A stretch of 64,000 bases of DNA from positions 18,959-82,958 of the forward strand of contig JAHJEG010000022.1 in assembly GCA_018825665.1 (NCBI GenBank), read 5' to 3'. This document shows, piece by piece, positions 35,280-43,126 of this stretch (its first letter is position 1; each line of letters begins with the position of its first letter). The translations under genes were made by a program, and so were the position numbers. The stretch comes from a bacterium (GTDB taxonomy: Bacteria; Campylobacterota; Campylobacteria; Campylobacterales; Sulfurimonadaceae). The notes under the pieces were generated by a model. That model did no database searches. It was not told the origin of the DNA and saw nothing but the letters and a program-made list of their open reading frames with translations.

Positions 35280-37267
35280 TGAAAATAATTTATACGGATG
35301 TGTTGATAATCGGGGGCGGACTTGCAGGTTTAAGAGTCGCCACAGGGGTCAAAGAAAGGGGACATGATGCGATTGTCCTGACACTGGTTCCTCCGAAGCG
35401 TTCACACTCTGCAGCTGCTCAAGGCGGGATGCAGGCATCTTTGGCAAATTGTAAAATGGGTGAGGGCGATAACGAAGATATCCATTTCGGAGACACCATA
35501 CGGGGAAGCGACTGGGGCGCTGACCAGGAAGTTGCACGTATGTTTGTGCACTGCGCGCCAAAGGCCATCCGTGAACTGGCAAGCTGGGGTGTTCCCTGGA
35601 ACAGGGTTAAAAAAGGGGAACATACTTCCATTATCAATGCTCAAAAAGTCGGCATCATGGAAAAAGAGGAAGCCCATGGTCTTATAACTGCAAGAGATTT
35701 TGGCGGCACAAAAAAGTGGAGAACCTGTTACACCTCTGATGGAACCGGTCACAGCATGCTTTTTGCAGTGGATAATAAAGCTCAGGAGAAAAAGGTGGAG
35801 ATTCATGAAAGACTCGAAGCTATCTCATTGATTCATGAAGACGGGCGATGTTACGGGGCTGTAGCCAGAAATCTGATGAACGGTGAACTCGTAGCCTACG
35901 TATCCAAGGCCACAACAATTGCAACAGGCGGATATGGACGTATTTACAGTGTCTCGACAAATGCTGTCATATGTCAGGGTATGGGGCAGGCTATAGCGCT
36001 TGAGACCGGGATTGCGACTTTGGGAAACATGGAAGCGATACAGTTCCATCCGACTGCGATTGTCCCTGTCGGGATCCTGACGACCGAGGGGTGCCGCGGT
36101 GATGGCGGACTTCTTTTGGACAAAGACGGATACCGGTTTATGCCCGATTATGAACCTGAGAAAAAAGAACTGGCCTCACGCGATGTGGTAAGCCGCCGCA
36201 TGACGGAACACATCAGAAAAGGCAAGGGTGTCCAATCCCGCTATGGAGACCATCTGTGGCTGGATATCACAATCCTTGGACGCGAACATATAGAAAAGAA
36301 TCTGCGCGAGGTAAAAGAGATTTGTGAGAACTTTTTGGGGATAGACCCGGCGGTGGACTGGATACCCGTGCGGCCAACCCAGCATTACTCCATGGGTGGA
36401 ATCCGTACTACGCACAGGGGAGAGTCCCAAACGCTTAAAGGGCTTTATTCCTGCGGTGAAGCCGCTTGCTGGGATATGCACGGTTTTAACAGGCTGGGGG
36501 GCAATTCTGTCAGCGAGACTGTTGTCTCGGGAATGCTTGTGAGTGAATATATATCCGACTTTTGTGATTCCAAAGAGAGTTCAGTGCATATAACAAGTTC
36601 AAAGATTGAAACCTTTCTTCAAAAAGAAAAAGATAAGCTCGAAGCACTGCTTACAAAAGAAAACGGGGAAGACGCTTATATATTGCGTCGGGCAATGGAA
36701 AAGATAATGATGGAAAAGGTGGGCATATTCAGAAACGGGGATGATTTGCAAAAAGCGGTAGATGAGCTTGAAGAACTGCTCAAGCGATCCAAAAATATAG
36801 AAGTGTTCCGTTCAAAATCACGCGCGGCAAATCCTGCTCTTGTCAATGCATACAGAACCCAAAAGATGATTAAACTTGCACTTACGGTAGCGCTTGGAGC
36901 GCTTTTAAGAGAAGAAAGCCGCGGAGCGCATTCCAGAGAAGACTTTCCTGCACGTGATGATGAAAATTGGCTCAAAAGAACCATCACCTCATGGCCGGAC
37001 AAAAATCAGACACTTCCGAGTGTTGATTATGAAGAGATACCTATAGGAAATATGGAACTTCCTCCGGGGTTCCGCGGTTATGGAAAAGACTTGACAATAC
37101 ATCATCCAAAAACAGCCGCACGCGTATCCATGGTCGAGGCCATAAGCAAAAAGCTTGAGGCAGACGGAGCATCCAGAGACGAGATACAAAATGCACTTAT
37201 GCCTTTTTTAGACAAGCTGCCTAAAAAATACCGTGGCAAAAATGAAAGATTGGGAGACAACTCTTGA
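35279..37267 (+). CDS. frdA: Fumarate reductase flavoprotein subunit
   Basis: A 662-residue cytoplasm-facing subunit that binds FAD covalently and interconverts fumarate and succinate. Seen are the dinucleotide-binding '[12 protein letters not shown]' (about 10-21), the FAD-linked His43 in '[14 protein letters not shown]', the substrate-site phrase 'QFHPTAIVP', '[24 protein letters not shown]', and the C-terminal capping domain '[22 protein letters not shown]...[12 protein letters not shown]'. Length and numbering match the Wolinella protein (His43). It is the second gene of frdCAB; its stop codon overlaps the TTG start of frdB. In this phylum the complex acts in anaerobic fumarate respiration or, in reverse, in the reductive TCA cycle. 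Confidence 0.95.
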   Translation: MKIIYTDVLIIGGGLAGLRVATGVKERGHDAIVLTLVPPKRSHSAAAQGGMQASLANCKMGEGDNEDIHFGDTIRGSDWGADQEVARMFVHCAPKAIRELASWGVPWNRVKKGEHTSIINAQKVGIMEKEEAHGLITARDFGGTKKWRTCYTSDGTGHSMLFAVDNKAQEKKVEIHERLEAISLIHEDGRCYGAVARNLMNGELVAYVSKATTIATGGYGRIYSVSTNAVICQGMGQAIALETGIATLGNMEAIQFHPTAIVPVGILTTEGCRGDGGLLLDKDGYRFMPDYEPEKKELASRDVVSRRMTEHIRKGKGVQSRYGDHLWLDITILGREHIEKNLREVKEICENFLGIDPAVDWIPVRPTQHYSMGGIRTTHRGESQTLKGLYSCGEAACWDMHGFNRLGGNSVSETVVSGMLVSEYISDFCDSKESSVHITSSKIETFLQKEKDKLEALLTKENGEDAYILRRAMEKIMMEKVGIFRNGDDLQKAVDELEELLKRSKNIEVFRSKSRAANPALVNAYRTQKMIKLALTVALGALLREESRGAHSREDFPARDDENWLKRTITSWPDKNQTLPSVDYEEIPIGNMELPPGFRGYGKDLTIHHPKTAARVSMVEAISKKLEADGASRDEIQNALMPFLDKLPKKYRGKNERLGDNS

Positions 37268-38007
37268 AGAAAGAAAACGCAAACAGAGTTTTAAAGATAA
37301 GTATTTTAAGGTTCGATCCGAATAATCCGAAAGATTTTCCCCATATGCAGACCTTTGAAGTCCTTGAGGCGGAGGGGATGACACTTTTTATCGCTTTGAA
37401 TGATATACGCGAACATCAGGACAACTCTTTGATGTTTGATTTTGTATGCAGAGCTGGCATATGCGGAAGCTGTTCCATGCTTGTAAATGGCCGTCCGACT
37501 CTGGCTTGTCGCACGCTTACGTCCAAGCTTGAGAGGCACATCACCCTGGCTCCGCTTCCTCTTTTTCAGCTTATAGGGGACTTGTCTATAAATACTGGAA
37601 AATGGATGCGAGGCTTGAACGGGCGGCTGGAAACATGGATACATGATAAAGAAGCGGAGTTTAGTTTTGACAAGCTTGAGCAAAAAATGGAACCTGAATT
37701 GGCAAATGAGATTTATGAGCTTGACAGATGTATAGAATGTGGCTGTTGTGTGGCCGGTTGTGGTACAATTCAGATGCGTCCGAATTTTGTCGGAGCAGTA
37801 GGACTCAATAAAATAGCCCGCTATCATTTAGACCCAAGAGATAAAAGAGAAGATAAAGACTACTATGAATTAGTCGGTGATGAAGAGGGTGTTTTTGGTT
37901 GCATGACTCTGCTTGGCTGCGAGGATGTTTGTCCAAAAAATTTGCCTTTGCAAAGTAAAATAGCGTATCTAAGAAGAATGATGATAAAAACGTCAATGAA
38001 AGATTAA
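37264..38007 (+). CDS. frdB: Fumarate reductase iron-sulfur subunit
   Basis: A 247-residue electron-transfer subunit linking FAD to the haems. It carries the [2Fe-2S] ligands Cys62, Cys67, Cys70 and Cys82 ('CRAGICGSC...LAC'), the [4Fe-4S] ligands in '[11 protein letters not shown]' and the [3Fe-4S] region '[12 protein letters not shown]'. It starts with TTG at 37264, inside the frdA stop (TTGA), so expression is coupled to frdA. gdhA follows after 15 bp, on the same transcript by position. Length agrees with the family (about 240). Confidence 0.95.
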   Translation: MKKENANRVLKISILRFDPNNPKDFPHMQTFEVLEAEGMTLFIALNDIREHQDNSLMFDFVCRAGICGSCSMLVNGRPTLACRTLTSKLERHITLAPLPLFQLIGDLSINTGKWMRGLNGRLETWIHDKEAEFSFDKLEQKMEPELANEIYELDRCIECGCCVAGCGTIQMRPNFVGAVGLNKIARYHLDPRDKREDKDYYELVGDEEGVFGCMTLLGCEDVCPKNLPLQSKIAYLRRMMIKTSMKD

Positions 38008-38022
38008 AAAACAGGGAAAAAG

Positions 38023-39378
38023 ATGTCAATAGCAGAAGAAGAGATAAAAAAATTTGAGAAAGACAACTGTGCACAGGATGAAGTTTTCTATCAGGCGATG
38101 GAGGAGGTTATCTATTCTATAGCTCCTCTTTTGGAGTCAGATGCAAAATATATGAGGCATGCGATTTTAGAAAGACTTGTGGTTCCCGATAGAATCATAA
38201 AATTTAAAGTGGTGTGGCTTGATGATAAACAAAATATTATGGTCAATACCGGATACAGGGTTCAGTTTAACAACTCTCTTGGACCGTATAAAGGGGGATT
38301 GCGATTCCATCCGACGGTCAATGAGGGTATTTTGAAATTTCTCGGATTTGAGCAGATTTTAAAAAACTCCCTCACGGGATTGCCAATTGGCGGCGGCAAA
38401 GGGGGAAGCGACTTTGATCCAAAAGGAAAAAGTGATTTTGAAGTGATGAAGTTTTGTTCGGCTTTTATGACGGAACTGCACAAATATATCGGATCCAGAA
38501 TCGATATTCCTGCGGGAGATATCGGCGTAGGTTCGAGAGAGATCGGTTATCTCTTTGGTGAGTATAAAAAGATAACTTCCACCTATGAGGGTGTTTTGAC
38601 CGGAAAACCCTTTATGTTTGGCGGTTCGCTAATGCGTCCGGAAGCAACCGGTTACGGGGCTGTCTATTTTACGGAGACTATGCTTGAGATGGAGGGCAAA
38701 GAACCGCTCAAAGGGAAAATCTGTACAGTAAGCGGAGCCGGAAACGTTGCTTTGCATGCAATTGAGAAGCTTTATCAAATAGGAGCCGTTCCTGTCACAT
38801 GTTCAGATTCAAGCGGTACGATTTATGATAAAAGAGGTGTTGATTTGGCTCTTTTAAAAGAGTTGAAACTTGAAAAACGGACCTCTTTGGCAGATTATAT
38901 GAATTCCCACAGAGAGGCTATCTATATCCCGACTTCAGAGTATCCCGAAGGGGGACATGCAGTGTGGAATATAGAATGTTATGCGGCATTTCCATGTGCG
39001 ACACAAAACGAACTCACGGAGATAGATGCTCAGAACCTGATCTCAAATGGTTGTATCAGCGTGACAGAAGGGGCAAATATGCCATCAACCCCGGAAGCCA
39101 TAGACGCATTTTTAAGCCATAAGGTCTGTTTCGCACCCGGCAAGGCTGCAAATGCCGGCGGAGTCGCAGTGAGCGAGTTTGAGATGAGTCAGAATGCTTC
39201 TATGAGTAAATGGAGTTTTGAGAAGGTCGATGCAAAACTCAAAGAGACCATGCAGCAGATTGCAAAACGCGTTTCTCTAACCGCAAAAGATTATGGTGTT
39301 GAGGGCAATTATGTGGACGGTGCAAATATTGCAGGGTTTAAACGTGTCGCAGATGCTATGATTGCCGAGGGTATATAG
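38023..39378 (+). CDS. gdhA: NADP-type glutamate dehydrogenase
   Basis: A 451-residue hexameric enzyme (EC 1.4.1.4 type by similarity) that makes glutamate from 2-oxoglutarate and ammonium. It has the active-site region 'GPYKGGLRFHPTVNEGILKFLGFEQILKNSLTGLPIGGGKGGSDFDPKGKSD' with the catalytic Lys in 'GGGKGG', 'PAGDIGVGSREIGYLFGEYK', and the Rossmann phrase 'VSGAGNVALHAIEKL' (GxGxxA). It follows frdB after 15 bp with its own ribosome-binding site (CAGGGA). A hairpin built from two copies of the uptake-like word ends the unit 17 bp after the stop. Confidence 0.95.
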   Translation: MSIAEEEIKKFEKDNCAQDEVFYQAMEEVIYSIAPLLESDAKYMRHAILERLVVPDRIIKFKVVWLDDKQNIMVNTGYRVQFNNSLGPYKGGLRFHPTVNEGILKFLGFEQILKNSLTGLPIGGGKGGSDFDPKGKSDFEVMKFCSAFMTELHKYIGSRIDIPAGDIGVGSREIGYLFGEYKKITSTYEGVLTGKPFMFGGSLMRPEATGYGAVYFTETMLEMEGKEPLKGKICTVSGAGNVALHAIEKLYQIGAVPVTCSDSSGTIYDKRGVDLALLKELKLEKRTSLADYMNSHREAIYIPTSEYPEGGHAVWNIECYAAFPCATQNELTEIDAQNLISNGCISVTEGANMPSTPEAIDAFLSHKVCFAPGKAANAGGVAVSEFEMSQNASMSKWSFEKVDAKLKETMQQIAKRVSLTAKDYGVEGNYVDGANIAGFKRVADAMIAEGI

Positions 39379-39394
39379 ATCGTTTCATCTACAG

Positions 39395-39426
39395 TTTCCA
39401 CATGCCGGCATTGTGGCATGTGGAAT
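39395..39426. terminator. Hairpin made of two inverted uptake-like words behind gdhA
   Basis: TTCCACATGCC (39396-39406) and GGCATGTGGAA (39415-39425) form an 11-bp stem around the 8-nt loop GGCATTGT, 17 bp after the gdhA stop. A TAAAATTTTCTT run follows. In Neisseria, inverted DNA uptake sequences are used as terminators in exactly this way. This is the only close inverted pair outside coding sequence. Confidence 0.8.
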
Positions 39427-39487
39427 AAAATTTTCTTATAAAGATATCTAAGGGAACTCTCCTAACCGGAGTTTCAGACTTTTGTGA

Positions 39488-39493
39488 TAAAAT
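39488..39493 (+). promoter_or_regulatory. -10 box for the TorD-like operon
   Basis: TAAAAT at 39488-39493 within 'TGTGATAAAATC', 33 bp before the ATG at 39526. A weaker match than TATAAT. Confidence 0.35.
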
Positions 39494-39525
39494 CATCACT
39501 TTAAAAATTAATACAAAGAATTTTA

Positions 39526-40143
39526 ATGCTACAGCAAACACAAGCAAGAGTAAATATTTACGCACTTTTATCCCGCGTTCTTCTTCAGGAATTAGAAGTT
39601 GATACTTTGAAAATGATAAAAAATGATGAAAATATTTTAGATTTTTTTCCAAACCTGAAAAAATGGAAAGAGTTGAATGAACTAGATGAAAAAATACTTT
39701 TGGATGAACACCTTAATCCCGATTTTGTAAACCTCTCCATTCTTCACCTGATTCCCTACGAGACATTTTATACCAGAGAAGATCAGATGATCGAGACAGG
39801 CGGGGCTAATCCGGTGACGGATATGTACAGTGCGTATGACTTTATGGTTGATTTTGAAGAAGCAAGAACGGTCTCTGCCGACCATATCGGTGTAGAACTT
39901 GAATTTATGCACCATTTGTGTAAGGCTGAGATGAAAGCTTTGGAAGAAAATGATACGGAAGCTCTAAGAGAACTAAAAGAGATTCAAAAAGAGTTTTTAA
40001 ACAAGCATCTGCTCCAATGGGCTCCGCTGTATCTTATTAATATGAAGTTTGAAGCAAGAACACCGCTGTATTACGATGCAGCGGATATGGCGCTTGAATT
40101 TATTTTAAGCGACAATGAATACTTAGTAAGTGAGCTGCACTAG
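39526..40143 (+). CDS. TorD-family molybdoenzyme chaperone
   Basis: A 205-residue all-helical protein resembling TorD/DmsD-type redox enzyme maturation proteins, which bind the twin-arginine signal of a molybdoenzyme. The region 'HLIPYETFYTREDQMIETGGANPVTDMYSAYDFMVDFEEARTVSADHIGVELEFMHHL' fits the family signature (P-Y-x-S-x-y ... D-H-I-x-x-E-L-x-F-m). It begins a four-gene plus-strand operon with a ferredoxin-like protein, an AroE-like protein and an unknown protein. No molybdoenzyme gene is adjacent; in Campylobacter similar genes lie near formate dehydrogenase, so the client is probably encoded elsewhere. The ferredoxin gene starts 3 bp after its stop. Confidence 0.82.
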   Translation: MLQQTQARVNIYALLSRVLLQELEVDTLKMIKNDENILDFFPNLKKWKELNELDEKILLDEHLNPDFVNLSILHLIPYETFYTREDQMIETGGANPVTDMYSAYDFMVDFEEARTVSADHIGVELEFMHHLCKAEMKALEENDTEALRELKEIQKEFLNKHLLQWAPLYLINMKFEARTPLYYDAADMALEFILSDNEYLVSELH

Positions 40144-40146
40144 TCA

Positions 40147-41250
40147 ATGTCTTTAATCCATTTAGATGCCAGCAAGTGTGTCCGTTCTTTAAGCAAAGAG
40201 AGTGAATGTAATAAATGTGAGCTTATTTGTCCGACAGATGCGATAATCGTAGCGGACAATCCGCTTCCCGCTATTAATTTTTCATCGTGCGTGGGATGCG
40301 GAGCCTGTCATGCGATTTGTCCAAATGAGGCACTTGGGCTCGATGATTTCAATTCTACGGATTTCTTCTTTGATTTTATGGAAGAAGAGGGTACGCTGAT
40401 TTCTTGTAGAAAAAATGTACCTTGTATATCCGCTTTGAGCGTTGAGCACATTATATCTTTGGCAGTTTTGAAAAAAGAGATAGTCTTTGATATGGGGTAT
40501 TGCGACACTTGTGAGATAGCTTCCACATGCCGGGTCCAGATATTGAAAAACTATGAAGAAGCCAGCTATCTGCTCGAAGCTATGGAAAATGAATCGAAGA
40601 TACAATTGAGCAATATCTGTTATGAAGAATCAAAAAAAGAGGATTCAAACAGAAGAAGCTTTTTGCGTTCTATGAATCTGACCGGCTTTGCAAAGACCAG
40701 AATTGATTTTGAAAAAGAGGTCAAAAAAGCCACGGATGAACTCATAGAACATACCTTGGCCAAGGCAGATATCGCACTTTTAAAACAAAAGCGAATCCCT
40801 GAAAAAAGAAAGATATTCTTTACGGCTATCAAGAGGGTGGAAAAACCTTCCCTGTTTCATATAGTAGATGCCGGTGAGGTAAGTTTTACATCCCAAAAAC
40901 TTATGAATGAAGAGAGTTGTACCGCCTGCCAGATGTGCTACAGGGTCTGTCCGACCGGGGCACTGACATCGGATGTTAAAAACTCAAAGATAGATTTTGA
41001 TCCTTTTTTATGCATCAAATGCCATATCTGTCATGATGTCTGTGAGCCGGATGCGATTACTCTTTCAAGTTCTTACAATATAAAAGAGTTCTTTGAACCT
41101 GAAGTGCAAAATCTCATCGCATTCAAAGTCAAAAGATGCGATGAATGCAATGTGATATTCAGTACCAACGCCAATGACAGACTGTGTTACAGATGTAAAT
41201 GTGAAGAGGAAGAGGCCCGTGAACTTTGGGGCATTCCAGAGGATATGTGA
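40147..41250 (+). CDS. Multi-cluster 4Fe-4S ferredoxin-like protein
   Basis: A 367-residue soluble protein with at least four [4Fe-4S]-type cysteine clusters in two pairs. The first pair is N-terminal ('CNKCELICPTDAI', 'CVGCGACHAICPNEA'); the second pair is near residues 258-305 ('CTACQMCYRVCPTGAL', 'CIKCHICHDVCEPDAI'). A C-terminal zinc-ribbon-like segment 'CDECNVIF...RLCYRCKCE' follows. The middle part has extra cysteines ('CRKNVPC', 'CDTCEIASTC') that could hold another cluster. It likely shuttles electrons for a molybdo- or similar oxidoreductase, matching the TorD-like neighbour. One uptake-like word is in 'ASTCRV'. Confidence 0.85.
   Translation: MSLIHLDASKCVRSLSKESECNKCELICPTDAIIVADNPLPAINFSSCVGCGACHAICPNEALGLDDFNSTDFFFDFMEEEGTLISCRKNVPCISALSVEHIISLAVLKKEIVFDMGYCDTCEIASTCRVQILKNYEEASYLLEAMENESKIQLSNICYEESKKEDSNRRSFLRSMNLTGFAKTRIDFEKEVKKATDELIEHTLAKADIALLKQKRIPEKRKIFFTAIKRVEKPSLFHIVDAGEVSFTSQKLMNEESCTACQMCYRVCPTGALTSDVKNSKIDFDPFLCIKCHICHDVCEPDAITLSSSYNIKEFFEPEVQNLIAFKVKRCDECNVIFSTNANDRLCYRCKCEEEEARELWGIPEDM
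40523..40531 (-). repeat. Uptake-like word in the ferredoxin-like gene
   Basis: TTCCACATGCC at 40521-40531, read Ser-Thr-Cys-Arg on the plus strand, supplying one of the middle-region cysteines. Confidence 0.75.
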
Positions 41251-41251
41251 A

Positions 41252-42013
41252 ATGATGAATAATGCCAACGAGATATCTCGTAAAACAAAACTTTACGGCT
41301 ATATAGGCGAAAATGCAGGTGTCAGCAGGTTTAGTGCGATTCTTAACAAGATGTTTAAAAGCAACGGCGATGATGCGATGATCATACCGATGAATATCCG
41401 AAAGGATGATTTTTATTTTACCCTCAGCAATATGAAAAAATCACACGTCGAGGGTGCCGTTATCTCAAACGAGTTTGTTTGTGATGTCCCTGAGATACTT
41501 GATGAAGCCAGCAGTATGGTCAAAAGAAGCGGCATGTGCGATATAGTCTTTAGAGAAGGGGAAAAACTTCGGGGTGATATCTACGGTACGAGAGTCTTAA
41601 GCGAGCATCTTAAGGATATGGGAGTTGCCAAAATAGCAATGATCGGAACATCTCCACATGCCAGGGCTTTTTCATTTTTGGCATGTGGATTTCATATAAG
41701 CTTTTTCAATGATAATCTTGAGGAGCTTATGCGTTTTACCCAGGATGTTGAACTAAAAGATGCCGATATAAACCGTTTGGCCAAAGGCATGCACGTGGAT
41801 TTATCCCAATATGACGCTCTTTTGGATTTTTCGGATATGCAGAGTTTGGACATGATAGTTGTTTTGCCCGGGCTCAACCTTGATATGAAAAATGAAAAAG
41901 AGTTCTCTGCTCTTGGGGCAAGAGCACGTGAGCTTGGGGCAAGTTATACAAGCTATGATGATATACTGGAAAAACTAACAAATAGAGCCTATAAAGCTAT
42001 AAAAGGAAAATAG
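41252..42013 (+). CDS. Divergent shikimate-dehydrogenase-fold protein
   Basis: A 253-residue protein not in a family I can name. The N-terminal part 'KLYGYIGENAGVSRFSAILNKMFKSNGDDAMIIPMNIRKDDFYFTLSNMKKSHVEGAVISN' follows the layout of shikimate 5-dehydrogenase ('KxYGLIGxPxxHSLSP...HN...G.D..Y.p.dv....l...l......G.NVT'). The SLSP and catalytic Lys of the usual 'PHK' segment are not preserved, so it probably lacks AroE activity. A second half with 'KIAMIGTSPHARAFSFLACGF' could be the nucleotide-binding domain. The ATG at 41252 directly follows the ferredoxin stop, with AGAGGA upstream. It may be a redox accessory protein for the operon; function is unknown. Confidence 0.55.
   Translation: MMNNANEISRKTKLYGYIGENAGVSRFSAILNKMFKSNGDDAMIIPMNIRKDDFYFTLSNMKKSHVEGAVISNEFVCDVPEILDEASSMVKRSGMCDIVFREGEKLRGDIYGTRVLSEHLKDMGVAKIAMIGTSPHARAFSFLACGFHISFFNDNLEELMRFTQDVELKDADINRLAKGMHVDLSQYDALLDFSDMQSLDMIVVLPGLNLDMKNEKEFSALGARARELGASYTSYDDILEKLTNRAYKAIKGK
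41654..41688. repeat. Close inverted pair of uptake-like words in the AroE-like gene
   Basis: CCACATGCC (41654-41662) and GGCATGTGG (41680-41688), 17 bp apart, could pair as a hairpin in the mRNA. They read Ser-Pro-His-Ala and Ala-Cys-Gly-Phe, different peptides from the same DNA word. Confidence 0.75.
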
Positions 42014-42520
42014 ATGAACCAACATGATTTAAGTGATTTAAGAGCAGAATTTGATAAATTCGTGCAAAACAAGTGTGCATTGGACCCGGAAGCAGGAGTG
42101 AGTCAAAACCCTGATGCAGGGGATAAAGAGGATGAAGAACCTGTTCCCCAGTTCGTAGATGCACTCACTACAAAACTGCTGGCGCCTGCTCATAGCGGAG
42201 TCTATCTCTCCCGTCTGGATATTAAAAGGATAGCAGAGGCAATCGATGAGTCTCTACCGATAAAAGAGCGCATAAAGATGGTCCGTTCTTTATTTAGACA
42301 TACTACTAAAAAAGAGTATCTGCATGATGCTTTTACGGAAGTGGATAAGCATATAAACGGCCGTATATTGATCTATAAAGAGTTAGGCGAAGCGTTTCCT
42401 GCATCCAAGAGTATTTTTGAGGGACATGTTGCCAAGGCTGAAAAGACTATGCGAATGTTTAAGACTATTATAGAAGATTTTGAAGAGATTGAACCGACAA
42501 GCGATCCTATGTTTGTATAA
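42014..42520 (+). CDS. Hypothetical protein ending the TorD-like operon
   Basis: A 168-residue soluble protein, family unknown. It has an acidic, Pro-containing linker (about 27-47) and a helical rest. The start directly follows the preceding stop. The last codons (Met-Phe-Val-stop) lie inside the first unit of a 14-bp triplicate repeat that leads into a hairpin. No cysteine pair or cofactor motif is visible; position suggests an accessory role with the ferredoxin and TorD-like proteins. Confidence 0.7.
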   Translation: MNQHDLSDLRAEFDKFVQNKCALDPEAGVSQNPDAGDKEDEEPVPQFVDALTTKLLAPAHSGVYLSRLDIKRIAEAIDESLPIKERIKMVRSLFRHTTKKEYLHDAFTEVDKHINGRILIYKELGEAFPASKSIFEGHVAKAEKTMRMFKTIIEDFEEIEPTSDPMFV

Positions 42521-42568
42521 AGCTGTTTGTATAAAGCTGTTTGTATAAAACGAAAGTTTTATACAAAC
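42511..42568 (+). terminator. Triplicated 14-bp unit leading into a hairpin
   Basis: GTTTGTATAAAGCT at 42511-42524 and 42525-42538, then GTTTGTATAAAAC (42539-42551) facing its exact complement GTTTTATACAAAC (42556-42568) across the tetraloop GAAA. Copy 1 contains the stop codon of the preceding gene. All three left arms could pair with the single right arm, so the terminator looks extended by tandem duplication of its 5' arm. Confidence 0.75.
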
Positions 42569-42586
42569 GTATGTCAGAAAACCGGG

Positions 42587-43093
42587 TTACAGCACTGTTT
42601 GAAGCTGTACAAACCCCTGCCAGATAAGCGAGCTACAGATTCCGGCTGCAAATCCCGCTACGATATCATCGCCCATAACGCCAATTCCGCCTTTTGCTTC
42701 ACGGTCAATCCTGCCTATGATAGAAGGTTTGGCAATATCAAAATATCTAAAAAGCACGAAGGACAAAATACTTTGGATTAAAAATCCGTTTTCCCACATG
42801 CCGACCTCACTCATACTCACACTCATAGCCGGTGCTACGCTAAGGGCAAACCACATCCCTGCGAGTTCATCTATGACTATGCGTTTGTCATCGTGTATTC
42901 CGCTTGTCTTTTCGTATTTGTCAATAGATTTTATGGCAATAACACTTATCAGAACCGTAGCCATAAAAAGCGTCTGGGCATCAAAATACGTTAAGATCCA
43001 CATGCCAAGAAGCAAAGCGACTATACTCCCCGCAGTACCGGGAGCTTTTGGGGATAAACCGCTATATCCCAGAGTGATAAAAAACCAATTCAT
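42587..43093 (-). CDS. pgpA: Phosphatidylglycerophosphatase A
   Basis: A 168-residue membrane enzyme that makes phosphatidylglycerol from its phosphate. It has the PgpA phrases 'SPKAPGTAGSIVALLLG', 'DDKRIVIDELAGMWFAL' and 'FDIAKPSIIGRIDREAKGGIGVMGDDIVAGFAAG', the last containing the catalytic Asp residues, and about four TM segments. It is last in a minus-strand set with the ATP-sulfurylase-like, HP1021-like and ispDF genes, an order I recall from Campylobacter jejuni (Cj1607-Cj1610). Two uptake-like words are read 'GMW' in TM segments. Confidence 0.93.
   Translation of the reverse strand: MNWFFITLGYSGLSPKAPGTAGSIVALLLGMWILTYFDAQTLFMATVLISVIAIKSIDKYEKTSGIHDDKRIVIDELAGMWFALSVAPAMSVSMSEVGMWENGFLIQSILSFVLFRYFDIAKPSIIGRIDREAKGGIGVMGDDIVAGFAAGICSSLIWQGFVQLQTVL
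42794..42802 (-). repeat. Uptake-like word in pgpA (3' copy)
   Basis: CCACATGCC preceded by C, one of two copies without the usual GGA end (it would read GGCATGTGGG); encodes Val-Gly-Met-Trp. Confidence 0.65.
42998..43006 (-). repeat. Uptake-like word in pgpA (5' copy)
   Basis: CCACATGCC preceded by AT; encodes Leu-Gly-Met-Trp in a TM segment. Confidence 0.7.
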
Positions 43094-43126
43094 TTAGATC
43101 CTTCGTATTTTTTTATTGTTGTTTTC

